Part shown: one piece after another, positions 8,988-17,486 of the stretch | Position numbering within the stretch: the stretch's first letter is position 1 | Layout: every line of letters begins with the position of its first letter | Assembly (NCBI RefSeq): GCF_020873915.1 | Contig: NZ_JAHWGP010000026.1 | Coordinates: 1-64,000, forward strand | DNA length: 64,000 bases | DNA from: Streptomyces sp. DH5 | GTDB taxonomy: Bacteria; Actinomycetota; Actinomycetes; Streptomycetales; Streptomycetaceae | Reading direction: 5' to 3' | Position numbers and translations under genes: made by a program | The notes under the pieces: generated by a model | Told to the model about the DNA's origin: nothing | The model's input: only the letters and a program-made list of their open reading frames with translations | Database searches by the model: none

Positions 8988-9767
8988 TTACTTCCCCGTG
9001 AACTTCTCGTATTCCTTGAGCACCTCGTCCGTCGGCCCGTCCATGCGCAGTTCGCCGCGCTCCAGCCACAGCACGCGGTCGCAGGTGTCGCGGATGGACT
9101 TGTTGTTGTGGCTGACCAGGAAGACCGTCCCGGCGTGCTTGCGCAGCTCCCGGATCCGGGCCTCGGAGCGCCTCTGGAACTTGCGGTCTCCGGTGGCCAG
9201 CGCCTCGTCGATCATCAGCACGTCGTGGTCCTTGGCGGCGGCGATGGAGAAGCGCAGCCGGGCCGCCATGCCGGAGGAGTAGGTGCGCATCGGCAGGGTG
9301 ATGAAGTCGCCCTTCTCGTTGATGCCGGAGAAGTCGACGATCTCCTGGTAGCGCTCCTTGATCTGCTCGCGCGACATGCCCATGGCCAGCCCGCCCAGGA
9401 TGACGTTGCGCTCGCCCGTCAGGTCGTTCATCAGGGCCGCGTTGACGCCGAGGAGTGAGGGCTGGCCGTCGGTGTAGACCTTGCCCTTCTCCGCGGGCAG
9501 CAGCCCGGCGATGGCCCGCAGCAGGGTGGACTTGCCGGAACCGTTGGAGCCGATCAGGCCGATCGCCTCGCCCCGGTAGGCGACGAAGGACACGCCTCGC
9601 ACGGCGTGCACCTTGCGCACGCCCCGCTCCTCGCCCCGCTTCAGGATGCGGCTCAGCGCCGCCGTGGCACTGCCCTTGCCCGTCCTGGCGCCGTTGACGC
9701 GGTAGACGATGTGCAGGTCGTCCGCGATGACGGTGGGCACATGGGCGTCCGTCCTGTCGTCAGCCAC
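8988..9767 (-). CDS. ABC exporter ATPase for surface polysaccharide/teichoic acid (TagH-like)
   Basis: A 259-aa ATPase with Walker A GSNGSGKST (about 74-82), a degenerate signature YSSGMAARLRF instead of LSGGQ, and Walker B VLMIDEALATGD. The YSSGM signature and the GERNVILGGLAMGMS block are typical of the TagH/RfbE/Wzt family, which exports lipid-linked glycopolymers with a TagG-type permease. There is no C-terminal carbohydrate-binding extension. The GTG start overlaps the permease stop by 8 nt. It is the last gene of the minus-strand set running from 16045, and its presence argues that the product is moved to the cell surface. Confidence 0.88.
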   Translation of the reverse strand: MADDRTDAHVPTVIADDLHIVYRVNGARTGKGSATAALSRILKRGEERGVRKVHAVRGVSFVAYRGEAIGLIGSNGSGKSTLLRAIAGLLPAEKGKVYTDGQPSLLGVNAALMNDLTGERNVILGGLAMGMSREQIKERYQEIVDFSGINEKGDFITLPMRTYSSGMAARLRFSIAAAKDHDVLMIDEALATGDRKFQRRSEARIRELRKHAGTVFLVSHNNKSIRDTCDRVLWLERGELRMDGPTDEVLKEYEKFTGK

Positions 9768-10695
9768 GGCCGTACCTCTCCTCGGACTTCCAGAAGTAGA
9801 CGAAGCCGGCCACGCCGGCCAGCAGCGCCCAGCCCACCGCGAACGCCCACACGTGCGGGGGCAGGTACGAGGAGCCGTAACCGTCGATCAGCGCGAAGCG
9901 GACCAGGTCCATGTAGACCGCGGCCGGGTTGAGCTGCAGCACGTCGCCGAGCCAGCCGGGGACGTCCTTGCCGGCCAGCATCGCCGGGATGCTGAACATC
10001 ACGCCCGAGGCGTACATCCACGTCCGCAGCACGAACGGCATCAGCTGCGCCAGGTCCGGCGTGCCGCTGCCCATCCGCGCGAAGATCAGCGCCAGCCCGG
10101 TGTTGAACACGAACTGCAGCGCCAGCGCCGGCACGACCAGGAGCCAGGACAGGCCGGGAAGGCTCCCGAAGGCGACCACCACGGCGACGAGCACGACCAT
10201 CGAGAACAGCAGCTGCTGGAGCTGCTGGAGCGCGAAGGAGATCGGCAGCGAGGCCCGCGGGAAGTGCAGGGCCCGCACCAGGCCCAGGTTGCCGGAGATC
10301 GCCCGCACCCCCGACATCACCGAACTCTGCGTGAACATGAACACGAACACGCCCGTGACCAGGAACGGCACGTAGACGTCGCTCGGGATGCCCCTCCGCG
10401 CGCCCAGCAGCAGGCCGAAGATGAAGAAGTACACGGCCGCGTTCAGCAGCGGGGTCACCACCTGCCAGAGCTGGCCGAGCTTGGCCTGGCTGTACTGGGC
10501 GGTGACCTTGGCCCGCGAGAAGGCGAGGATGAAGTGCCGCCGGCCCCAGAGCTGACGGACGTACTCGGCCAGGGACGGCCGGGCACCACTGACGGACAGC
10601 CCGTACTTGGCGGCCAGCTCGGCCGCCGAGAGGCCGTCGTCGGGCGACACGGGCGCGCTGACCTCGACCGTGCCGTCGTGCGTTGTCTCACTCAC
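9760..10695 (-). CDS. ABC-2 type exporter permease (TagG-like)
   Basis: A 311-aa permease. A soluble N-terminus of about 65 residues precedes six predicted hydrophobic segments, including LNAAVYFFIFGLLLG, FLVTGVFVFMFT, LLFSMVVLVAVVVAF and VWAFAVGWALLAGVAGFVYF. The block FSRAKVTAQYSQAKLGQLWQVVTPLL is the usual amphipathic entry helix of TagG/RfbA permeases. It should pair with the ATPase immediately downstream to flip a lipid-linked polymer. A GTG start at 10695 is used; an AGAGGAC lies rather far upstream. A 96-nt gap separates it from the glycosyltransferase gene, so a second promoter is possible. Confidence 0.87.
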   Translation of the reverse strand: MSETTHDGTVEVSAPVSPDDGLSAAELAAKYGLSVSGARPSLAEYVRQLWGRRHFILAFSRAKVTAQYSQAKLGQLWQVVTPLLNAAVYFFIFGLLLGARRGIPSDVYVPFLVTGVFVFMFTQSSVMSGVRAISGNLGLVRALHFPRASLPISFALQQLQQLLFSMVVLVAVVVAFGSLPGLSWLLVVPALALQFVFNTGLALIFARMGSGTPDLAQLMPFVLRTWMYASGVMFSIPAMLAGKDVPGWLGDVLQLNPAAVYMDLVRFALIDGYGSSYLPPHVWAFAVGWALLAGVAGFVYFWKSEERYGRG

Positions 10696-10791
10696 TGGGT
10701 AAAACTTTCGTCCTCTGGATGCGCGGCCCGAGCGGGCCTGGCATGAGCCGGGGAGCCTGGGTGCGGCCCCGATGTCCCGGAAACGAGCTTG

Positions 10792-11676
10792 TCAGACAAC
10801 CGGGGGCCGGCCCAGTCTGGTCAGCCGCCACACCGTACGCCACCTCATGGGCCTGCGGGCACCGCAGGGGGTGGTCAGACCTTCGCGGAATCCGCCGAAC
10901 CAGGCTTTCAGCGCGGGTCGGGAGGGCCGGCGCAGCAGTGTCAGCAGGATCCAGACCCCCAGGTACGTGGGGACGAGGAGGGCGGGCAGGTTGCGGCGGG
11001 CGAGCCAGACCCGGTTGCGGGCGACCATGCGGTGGTAGACCGCGTGCCGCGAGGGGGCGGTCGTCGGGTGGTGCAGCACCATGTCGGACCGGTAGTCGAT
11101 CATCCAGCCGGCGTCGAGGGCCCGCCAGGCCAGGTCGGTCTCCTCGTGGGCGTAGAAGAACGCGTCCGGCAGCCCGCCGACCTCGGCGAAGACCTGGGTG
11201 CGTACGGCGTTGGCGCCGCCGAGGAAGGTGGTGACGCGGGAGGAGCGCATCGGGTCGGAGGCGCGCAGCCGGGGCACGTGGCGGCGCTGGGTGACACCGG
11301 TCTCCGGGTCGGCGATGCGGAAGCTGATGATGCCGAGCGCCGGGTCGGCGGCGAAGGCCTCGCGGCACAGCTCGGCGGTGTCGTGGCGGGCGAGCAGGCC
11401 GTCGTCGTCGAGGAACAGCAGGATGTCGACGTCCCGGCCGCCGGGGCCGAAGGCCTCGATGCCGGCGTTGCGGCCGCCGGGGATGCCGAGGTTCTCCGGC
11501 AGCTCGACGGTGCGCACCCCCTCGGGGACCTCGGGGACGGGCGAGCCGTTGCCGACGACCACGGCCTGGACCGGGTCGCCGTCCTGCCTCGCGACCGAGT
11601 CCAGCAGCGCGCGCAGCTCGTCGGGGCGGTTGCCCATGGTGATGATCACCGCGCCGACCTTCATGCCGGTGCTCAC
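10792..11676 (-). CDS. Family 2 glycosyltransferase
   Basis: A 294-aa GT-A fold glycosyltransferase: VGAVIITMGNRPDELRALL at the N-terminus, the metal-binding DDD at 90-92 in LFLDDDG, and YAHEETDLAWRALDAGW as the acceptor-side acidic motif. A short hydrophobic segment (LGVWILLTLL) near the C-terminus suggests membrane association. It resembles rhamnosyl/galactosyl transferases of cell-wall polymers; the sugar cannot be told. The GTG at 11676 overlaps the preceding stop (GTGA); an ATG four codons later is the alternative. The long open frame continuing upstream is a shadow over the next gene. Confidence 0.85.
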   Translation of the reverse strand: MSTGMKVGAVIITMGNRPDELRALLDSVARQDGDPVQAVVVGNGSPVPEVPEGVRTVELPENLGIPGGRNAGIEAFGPGGRDVDILLFLDDDGLLARHDTAELCREAFAADPALGIISFRIADPETGVTQRRHVPRLRASDPMRSSRVTTFLGGANAVRTQVFAEVGGLPDAFFYAHEETDLAWRALDAGWMIDYRSDMVLHHPTTAPSRHAVYHRMVARNRVWLARRNLPALLVPTYLGVWILLTLLRRPSRPALKAWFGGFREGLTTPCGARRPMRWRTVWRLTRLGRPPVV

Positions 11677-12452
11677 TTCAGCCTGCTGGAAGCGAGCACG
11701 GAGACCAGGTGCAGCACGGTCTGCAGCAGCGCGATGCCGGCCAGTACGGCGGTGCCGAGCCGGGTGAAGAACAGGTCGCCCCTGGTGGCGTCCAGGACCG
11801 CGAGGAGCAGGATCAGCAGGGACGCCTCGATGCCGAGGATGAGCCGGTGGAACTTGAGCGCGGCGGCGGCCCTGCGGGCCAGGGCCATGCCGGAGGAGCG
11901 GGGCTCGGACGCGGCCTCCTGCACCGGGGGCAGTCCGCCCTGGTGACGGGCGACGGCGACCAGGTCGGTCTCGGCCTTGACCAGGATCGCGCCGAGGGCT
12001 GCGAGGGTGCCGAGGAAGGCCCACAGCCAGTCGATGCGCCCGGTGCCCCACAGGTCGGCGGCGCGCAGTCCGAGCCCGACCAGGACGGCGGCGTCGCACA
12101 GGTAGGCGCCGACCCGGTCCAGGTAGACCCCGCCGAGCGAGTACTGCTTCTTCCAGCGGGCGACCTCGCCGTCGACGCAGTCCAGCAGCAGGTAGAGCTG
12201 GACCATGACGACGCCGAGGACGGCCCCCGCGACCCCCGGCACCAGCAGGGCCGGGGCCGTGAGGACGCCGAAGACGGTCATCAGGTAGGTGAGCTGGTTG
12301 GGCGTGACCCTGGTGTTCACCAGGTAGCGGTCCACCCGCAGGGACACCTCGCGCATGTAGAGGCGTCCCATCCAGTGCTCACCGCTGCGCCGGTCCTTGA
12401 CACCCGGGGGGTGCACGACCGGACGGAGTTCAGCTACCGATGGCCTTGACAT
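11673..12452 (-). CDS. CDP-alcohol phosphatidyltransferase-family membrane protein
   Basis: A 259-aa membrane protein with the CDP-OH-P signature. Asp91, Asp94, Gly95, Ala98, Arg99, Gly108 and Asp112 are in place (DCVDGEVAR, then GVYLDR). The position of the fourth Asp is Ala116, so the canonical DX3D end of the motif is not conserved. Several transmembrane helices follow. Family members transfer a phospho-alcohol from a CDP donor. The ATG at 12452 lies 23 nt inside the preceding gene; no clear Shine-Dalgarno is seen, so the start is uncertain. It belongs to the coupled set with a cytidylyltransferase-like protein and a second CDP-alcohol enzyme. Confidence 0.82.
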   Translation of the reverse strand: MSRPSVAELRPVVHPPGVKDRRSGEHWMGRLYMREVSLRVDRYLVNTRVTPNQLTYLMTVFGVLTAPALLVPGVAGAVLGVVMVQLYLLLDCVDGEVARWKKQYSLGGVYLDRVGAYLCDAAVLVGLGLRAADLWGTGRIDWLWAFLGTLAALGAILVKAETDLVAVARHQGGLPPVQEAASEPRSSGMALARRAAAALKFHRLILGIEASLLILLLAVLDATRGDLFFTRLGTAVLAGIALLQTVLHLVSVLASSRLK

Positions 12453-13491
12453 AGTCGGCGTAGACGTCCTTGATCTGTTCGGTCTTGAGGTCGAGGTGCT
12501 CGAGGATGGTGAAGCGGCCGGGACGGGTCTCCGGGGCGAACTCGACGGCCCGGACGAACTCGTCCGCCGTGAAGCCGATCTCCTCCGGCAGCACCGGCAG
12601 CCCGTGGCGGCGCAGCACGCCGGCCATGTGCGCCGACGCCTCGTGCGCTCCCCGCAGGTACATCGCGAAGGCGGCGCCCAGTCCGCACTGCTCTCCGTGG
12701 GCGGCGGCCCGCTTGGGGTAGAGCAGGTCGAAGGCGTGGTTGATCTCGTGGCAGGCCCCGGAGGACGGCCGCGAGTCGCCCGACACCGACATGGCGATGC
12801 CGCTGAGGACCAGGGCCTCGGCGAGCACCTGGAGGAAGTCGTTGTCCCCGATGCCGCCCGGGTGGCGCAGTACGGACTCGCCGGCCTGCCGGGCCATGGC
12901 CGCGGCGAGTCCGTCGATCCGCTCGCCCCTGACCCGGCACGCCAGTTCCCAGTCCGCGATGGCGGAGACGTTGGACACGGCGTCCCCGATCCCGGCGCGC
13001 ACGTAGCGCACCGGGGCCTCGCGGATGACGTCGAGGTCGATGACGACGGCGATCGGGTTGGGCACGCCGTAGGAGCCGCGGCCGGCGTCGTTGTCGAGGG
13101 TGGCGACCGGCGAGCACAGGCCGTCGTGCGCGAGGTTCGTCGGTACGGCGACGAGGGGCAGGCCCACGCGGGCCGCCGCGAACTTGGCGCAGTCGATGAT
13201 CTTGCCGCCACCGAGCCCGACCACGGCGTCGTAGTGGCCGGCCTTTATGGCGCCGGCCAGCCGGACCGCGTCGTCGAGGGTGCCGCCGCCGACCTCGTAC
13301 CAGCTCGCGCCGGGCAGGGACGGGGCGACGCGCTCGCGCAGCCGCGCTCCGGAGCCGCCGCTGACGGCGACGGCGAGCCGGCCGGACTGGGAGATGCGCT
13401 CGTCGGCGAGGACGCAGCCCAGGTCGTCGAGGGCTCCGGGACGGATGTCGACGACGAGCGGGGAGGGGATGAGCCGGGTCAGTACTGGCAC
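12430..13491 (-). CDS. Iron-containing alcohol dehydrogenase, sn-glycerol-1-phosphate dehydrogenase-like
   Basis: A 353-aa protein of the dehydroquinate synthase/glycerol dehydrogenase superfamily. It has the nucleotide-binding GGGKIIDCAK (94-103), the block VPTNLAHDGLCSPVA resembling glycerol-1-phosphate dehydrogenases (EgsA/AraM), and candidate metal-binding histidines in SGACHEINHAF and AAHGEQCG. These enzymes reduce dihydroxyacetone phosphate to sn-glycerol-1-phosphate. That substrate is an inference here. The GTG at 13491 is preceded by GGGAG 5 nt upstream and overlaps the previous stop by 13 nt; the upstream extension of the frame is rejected. It would supply a polyol phosphate to the neighbouring cytidylyltransferase-like protein. 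Confidence 0.82.
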   Translation of the reverse strand: MPVLTRLIPSPLVVDIRPGALDDLGCVLADERISQSGRLAVAVSGGSGARLRERVAPSLPGASWYEVGGGTLDDAVRLAGAIKAGHYDAVVGLGGGKIIDCAKFAAARVGLPLVAVPTNLAHDGLCSPVATLDNDAGRGSYGVPNPIAVVIDLDVIREAPVRYVRAGIGDAVSNVSAIADWELACRVRGERIDGLAAAMARQAGESVLRHPGGIGDNDFLQVLAEALVLSGIAMSVSGDSRPSSGACHEINHAFDLLYPKRAAAHGEQCGLGAAFAMYLRGAHEASAHMAGVLRRHGLPVLPEEIGFTADEFVRAVEFAPETRPGRFTILEHLDLKTEQIKDVYADYVKAIGS

Positions 13492-14231
13492 GCGATCTCC
13501 CGTCCGCGGGCGAGATCGTCGTGGTTGTCGATCTCCACCCACTTGACGTCGCCGATGGGCGCCACGTCGATGCGGAATCCGCGGTTCACCAGTTCCTGGT
13601 AGCCGTGCTCGTAGAACTGCTGGGGGTCGGTCTCCCAGACGGTCTTCAGGGCGTCGGCGAGCTCGGGGGCGGCGTCGCCCTCGATCAGGGTGACGCCGAT
13701 GTACTCGCCGGTCGCCTCGGCCGGGTCCATCAGCTTGGTGATCTTCGTCATGCCCTTGGCGGGGTCGGCGACGACCTTCATCTCCTCGTCCGCCAGCGAC
13801 TTCACGTCGTCGAGGGCGAGGATGATCTTCTTGCCCTCGCCGCGGGCGGCGAGCAGGGTGCGCTCGACGGAGACCGGGTGCACGGTGTCGCCGTTGGCGA
13901 GGATCACGCCGTCCCTGAGGGCGTCACGGCCGCACCACAGGGAGTAGGCGTTGTTCCACTCCTCGGCCTTGTCGTTGTCGATCAGGGTGATCTTGAGGCC
14001 GTACTTCCGCTCCAGGTCCGCCCTGCGCTCGTAGACGGCTTCCTTGCGGTAGCCGACGATGACCGCTGCCTCGGTGAGGCCGACCTCGGCGAAGTTCGCG
14101 AGGGTCAGGTCGAGGACCGTTGGTTCGCCCTCTATGCCCGCGGGCCCCACCGGCACCAGCGCCTTGGGAAGGCTGTCGGTGTAGGGGCGCAGACGCCGTC
14201 CGGCGCCGGCCGCCAGCACGAGGCCGATCAT
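13479..14231 (-). CDS. Sugar/polyol-phosphate nucleotidyltransferase (LicC/IPCT-like)
   Basis: A 250-aa nucleotidyltransferase. The N-terminus has the signature LAAGAGRRLRPYTDSLPKAL, and NNAYSLWCG and ILANGDTVHP form the nucleotide/metal site. The EMKVVAD...ITKLMDP region is typical of choline-phosphate and inositol-phosphate cytidylyltransferases (LicC, IPCT) rather than glucose-1-phosphate enzymes. It probably activates a polyol phosphate as a CDP derivative for one of the two CDP-alcohol transferases next to it. The ATG overlaps the stop of the upstream gene (ATGA). Confidence 0.85.
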   Translation of the reverse strand: MIGLVLAAGAGRRLRPYTDSLPKALVPVGPAGIEGEPTVLDLTLANFAEVGLTEAAVIVGYRKEAVYERRADLERKYGLKITLIDNDKAEEWNNAYSLWCGRDALRDGVILANGDTVHPVSVERTLLAARGEGKKIILALDDVKSLADEEMKVVADPAKGMTKITKLMDPAEATGEYIGVTLIEGDAAPELADALKTVWETDPQQFYEHGYQELVNRGFRIDVAPIGDVKWVEIDNHDDLARGREIACQY

Positions 14232-16045
14232 GCGGGTTCTCCTTCATCGTGTACGGCGGGCGCCCCTGCGGACGCCCAGAAGCGGATGCTCTCGACGAGC
14301 ACCAGCAGGGCCGCGGCCACGGCGAGGACCGTGAGCGCGACGGTGAACTGCGAGGCGGTGAGCAGGGCCGCCAGGACGGCGACCGCGAGGACGCGGCCCT
14401 CGTGCCCCCCGATCGCCCGCACCAGCCAGCGCGGGGACGCGCCCGCGTCGCCGCGGATGCGGTAGACCGTGTCGTAGTGATGGTAGGCGACCGCGGCCAC
14501 CAGCCCGTAGGCCGCGGGCAAGGCCCCGTTCACGTCCGCCGCGGCCGCGAGGGCGAGCACGGTGCCGTACTCGGCGGCACGGAAGAACGGCGGGACCAGC
14601 CAGTCGAGGGCGCCCTTGAGGGGGCGGGCGACGGCGAGGGCGGAGGTCAGCACGTAGGCGCAGGCGGCGAGCACCGTCCAGGGGCCGCCGAAGCCGGTCA
14701 GCGCGGCGGTGGTGACGACGGCGAGGCCGCCGAGCAGGGCGACGGCGGGGGCGGCGAAGCCGGGGAGCCGGCGCGCGGGCTTCGTCAGCGGGCCGCCCAG
14801 GGCCTCGGTGAGCGGACCGGAGTCGGTGAGGTCGGCGAGCGCCCGCGCGGCCCGGTCGGTCCTCTTCGCCTTCCTGGTCAGCGAGCGCAGGACACGGCCC
14901 GCCGTGGTGTACGTGGCGGCGAAGGCGCAGCCGACGAGCAGTGCGTAGAAGGTGATCCGGGGGGTGGTGAGGGCCGTGAGGACGGCGATCATCGCCCAGC
15001 GTTCACCGATCGGCAGGACGATCATGCGGCGCACCCACACCGTCCAGCCGACGCTGTCGAGCCGGTCGGAGAGGGCCGCGGTGGGACTGGTGTTGGCGGT
15101 GGCGTCGTGGTTGGCCTCGTTGAAGGAGAAGTCGACCACGTGCCGGCAGGTCTGGAGGACCATCGCGCCGAGGGCGAGGGCCCAGACGTCGTCGCCGCCC
15201 CGGGCCGCTCCGAGGGCGAGGCCGGCGTAGTACGCGTACTCCTTGGCCCGGTCGAAGGTGGCGTCGAGCCAGGCGCCGAGGGTGGAGTACTGGAGGGAGT
15301 AGCGGGCGAGCTGGCCGTCGGCGCAGTCCAGTACGAACGAGGCGATGAGCAGGACGCCGGCGGCCACGAAGCCGGGGCGGGTGCCGGTGGCGGCGCAGGC
15401 CGCGGCTATCAGCGCGGTCAGCAGGGACGCGGTGGTGACCTGGTTGGGGGTCAGTCCGCGGCGGGCGCACCAGCGCGCGAGGTAGCGGGAGTAGGGGCTG
15501 ATGAAGTGGGTGGTGAAGAACCCGTCGCGGGCCTTCACCGCGGACCTCAGGCGTACGGCCTCGTCGTCGACCAAGGCCACGGCCTGCCGGGCCTCGTTGC
15601 GGGCCTGGGGGTCGTCCGGGACGGTGGCGACGAGGCTGCCGAGCTCGGGACGGTGCACATGGGCGCCGTCGCCGTCGAGCGCGGTGGCGACACGGTCGGC
15701 GAGGCTCTCGACCAGGGTGGTGCCGCTCGCCGGTGTCTCGCCGGCCGCGTTCTCGCGGGTCAGGGCGCGGATCAGGGCCGCCCGGCCGTCGTGCTGGGCG
15801 GTGACGGCGCCGGGGATCGCGGAGATCGGGAAGCGGGGGTCGGTGAGGCCCAGGCGCAGCGCGTGCACGTGGCCCACGAAGCGGGCGTCGACCACGGCGA
15901 CCCGCTGCCCCGCGGGGACCGCCGCGAGCAGGGTCTCGGCCTCGGCGGTGCCGGGGGCGGTCCGTACGTCGAAGCCGAGGGAGCGCAGGTCCCCCTCGAG
16001 TGACGAACCGGGGACCGGCTGGCCGGTGAGGATGGCGGTCGACAA
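14228..16045 (-). CDS. Two-part CDP-alcohol phosphatidyltransferase with DUF5941-type C-terminus
   Basis: A 605-aa protein. Residues 1-165 are a soluble domain with VAVVDARFVGHVHALR that may be a degenerate nucleotidyltransferase. Residues about 170-400 are a CDP-alcohol transferase with a complete motif: Asp240, Asp243, Gly244, Ala247, Arg248, Gly257, Asp261 and Asp265. The rest is a membrane domain that I link from memory to DUF5941. The entry DGFFTTHFISPYSRYLARW resembles archaeal di-myo-inositol-phosphate-phosphate synthase, where a cytidylyltransferase is fused to such a domain. The start is a TTG at 16045 with AGGGAG about 10 nt upstream. It is the first gene of the minus-strand set and is divergent from galE. 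Confidence 0.83.
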   Translation of the reverse strand: MSTAILTGQPVPGSSLEGDLRSLGFDVRTAPGTAEAETLLAAVPAGQRVAVVDARFVGHVHALRLGLTDPRFPISAIPGAVTAQHDGRAALIRALTRENAAGETPASGTTLVESLADRVATALDGDGAHVHRPELGSLVATVPDDPQARNEARQAVALVDDEAVRLRSAVKARDGFFTTHFISPYSRYLARWCARRGLTPNQVTTASLLTALIAAACAATGTRPGFVAAGVLLIASFVLDCADGQLARYSLQYSTLGAWLDATFDRAKEYAYYAGLALGAARGGDDVWALALGAMVLQTCRHVVDFSFNEANHDATANTSPTAALSDRLDSVGWTVWVRRMIVLPIGERWAMIAVLTALTTPRITFYALLVGCAFAATYTTAGRVLRSLTRKAKRTDRAARALADLTDSGPLTEALGGPLTKPARRLPGFAAPAVALLGGLAVVTTAALTGFGGPWTVLAACAYVLTSALAVARPLKGALDWLVPPFFRAAEYGTVLALAAAADVNGALPAAYGLVAAVAYHHYDTVYRIRGDAGASPRWLVRAIGGHEGRVLAVAVLAALLTASQFTVALTVLAVAAALLVLVESIRFWASAGAPAVHDEGEPA

Positions 16046-16369
16046 CCGAATCTCACTCCCTGGGTGCCGACGCGTCCACGCCGGTGATGTACATGGTGAG
16101 GCGCCCGTGGGGGGCCTCCGGGCAGCATGTCGGCAGAGGCTATCGGATTGCCCGGAAGCCCGTGTTCACCACCCGTTCGGCGGTTGGATCGACGCGATTC
16201 GCCCGCGTCCCTGCCGCGATCATCATCGGGGATCCGGGGCCGCGCCCACAAACCGCGCTGGCGGAAAGGCGGCCGGGCCGCCGAACGCGGGGAACCTTAA
16301 TTCGGGAAATAGCAGTACATCCGTCGGGACGGGCCCGGGCGGGCACGGCTCGGCATAGGGTGGACGACC
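16046..16369. other. Divergent intergenic region before galE
   Basis: About 324 nt between the CDP-alcohol transferase gene and galE. It should carry promoters in both directions. No consensus -35/-10 pair stands out. AGGGTGG 9 nt before the galE ATG can act as its ribosome site. No frame here looks coding. Confidence 0.4.
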
Positions 16370-17353
16370 ATGACGTGGCTGATCACCGGCGGAGCCGGTT
16401 ACATCGGGGCACATGTGGTGCGTGCCATGACGGAGGCCGGGGAGGAGGTCGTCGCCCTGGACGACCTCTCGGCCGGCGTACCGGGGCGGCTTCCCGCCGG
16501 CGTGCCGCTGGTCAGGGGGTCGTCGCTGGACGGCGAGCTGCTGAAGCGCGTGCTCGCGGAGCACCGGGTGACGGGCGTGCTGCACTTCGCCGCGCGCAAG
16601 CAGGTCGCCGAGTCCGTGGCACGGCCGACCCGCTACTACCGGGAGAACGTGGGCGGCCTCGTGACGCTCCTGGAGGCCGTGGCGGAGGCCGGGGTCCGCC
16701 GTCTGGTCTTCTCCTCGTCCGCGGCCGTGTACGGCGACCCCCGGGTGGACCTCATCGCGGAGGACACGCCCTGCGCCCCGGTGAATCCCTACGGCGAGAC
16801 CAAGCTCGCCGGGGAGTGGCTGGTGCGTGCCGCCGGCCGGGCGCACGGCATCTCCACGGCCTGCCTGCGCTACTTCAACGTCGCGGGGGCGGCCGCTCCG
16901 GAACTGGCCGACACCGGGGTCTTCAACATCGTGCCGATGGTCTTCGACCGGCTCACGCGTGACGAGGCCCCGCGCATCTTCGGCGACGACTACCCGACAC
17001 CGGACGGTACGTGCGTCCGCGACTACATCCACGTGGCCGACCTGGCCGAGGCGCACCTGGCGGCGGCCCGCCTGCTGTCGGAGGAGGGCACCGGCGGAGA
17101 CCTGACGCTGAACATCGGGCGCGGCGCGGGCGTCTCCGTGCGCGAGCTGATCACGGCCATCGGCAAGGTCACCGGCGACACCCGGCCCCCGGTCGTCGAA
17201 CCCCGCCGTCCGGGCGACGCCCCCAGGGCGGTGGCCTCCTCCGCCCGTGCGCGCGACGTGCTCGGCTGGGCCGCCCACCGCTCGGTGCACGAGATGGTCG
17301 ACTCGGCCTGGCAGGGCTGGCAACTTCACCACGGCACCGCGACGGGCCAGTGA
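16370..17353 (+). CDS. galE: UDP-glucose 4-epimerase
   Basis: A 327-aa extended short-chain dehydrogenase. It has the NAD motif GGAGYIG (7-13), the catalytic YGETK (Tyr141-Lys145), SSSAAVYGDP before it, and the GalE-typical RDYIHVADLAEAH near residue 220. It interconverts UDP-glucose and UDP-galactose. Sitting divergent from the CDP-alcohol/GT2/exporter set, it could supply UDP-galactose for that polymer. Length is normal for the family. The ATG has a purine-rich AGGGTGG upstream. A perfect 12-bp hairpin follows the stop. Confidence 0.93.
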   Translation: MTWLITGGAGYIGAHVVRAMTEAGEEVVALDDLSAGVPGRLPAGVPLVRGSSLDGELLKRVLAEHRVTGVLHFAARKQVAESVARPTRYYRENVGGLVTLLEAVAEAGVRRLVFSSSAAVYGDPRVDLIAEDTPCAPVNPYGETKLAGEWLVRAAGRAHGISTACLRYFNVAGAAAPELADTGVFNIVPMVFDRLTRDEAPRIFGDDYPTPDGTCVRDYIHVADLAEAHLAAARLLSEEGTGGDLTLNIGRGAGVSVRELITAIGKVTGDTRPPVVEPRRPGDAPRAVASSARARDVLGWAAHRSVHEMVDSAWQGWQLHHGTATGQ

Positions 17354-17360
17354 ACCGGCA

Positions 17361-17389
17361 CTGACCTGCGGACCGTTTCCGCAGGTCAG
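17361..17389 (+). terminator. Hairpin terminator after galE
   Basis: A perfect 12-bp stem (17361-17372 with 17378-17389) and a 5-nt loop, starting 8 nt after the galE stop. There is no T-run, which is common for terminators in GC-rich actinobacteria. Confidence 0.7.
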
Positions 17390-17486
17390 GGCACATGACA
17401 ACGGTGTTCAGTGCCGCGTTGCCCCCTACCCCCTGCCCGTAGTTCACTGTGTTGCGGCAGACGGTCACGGAAGGGCGGCGGCACGT

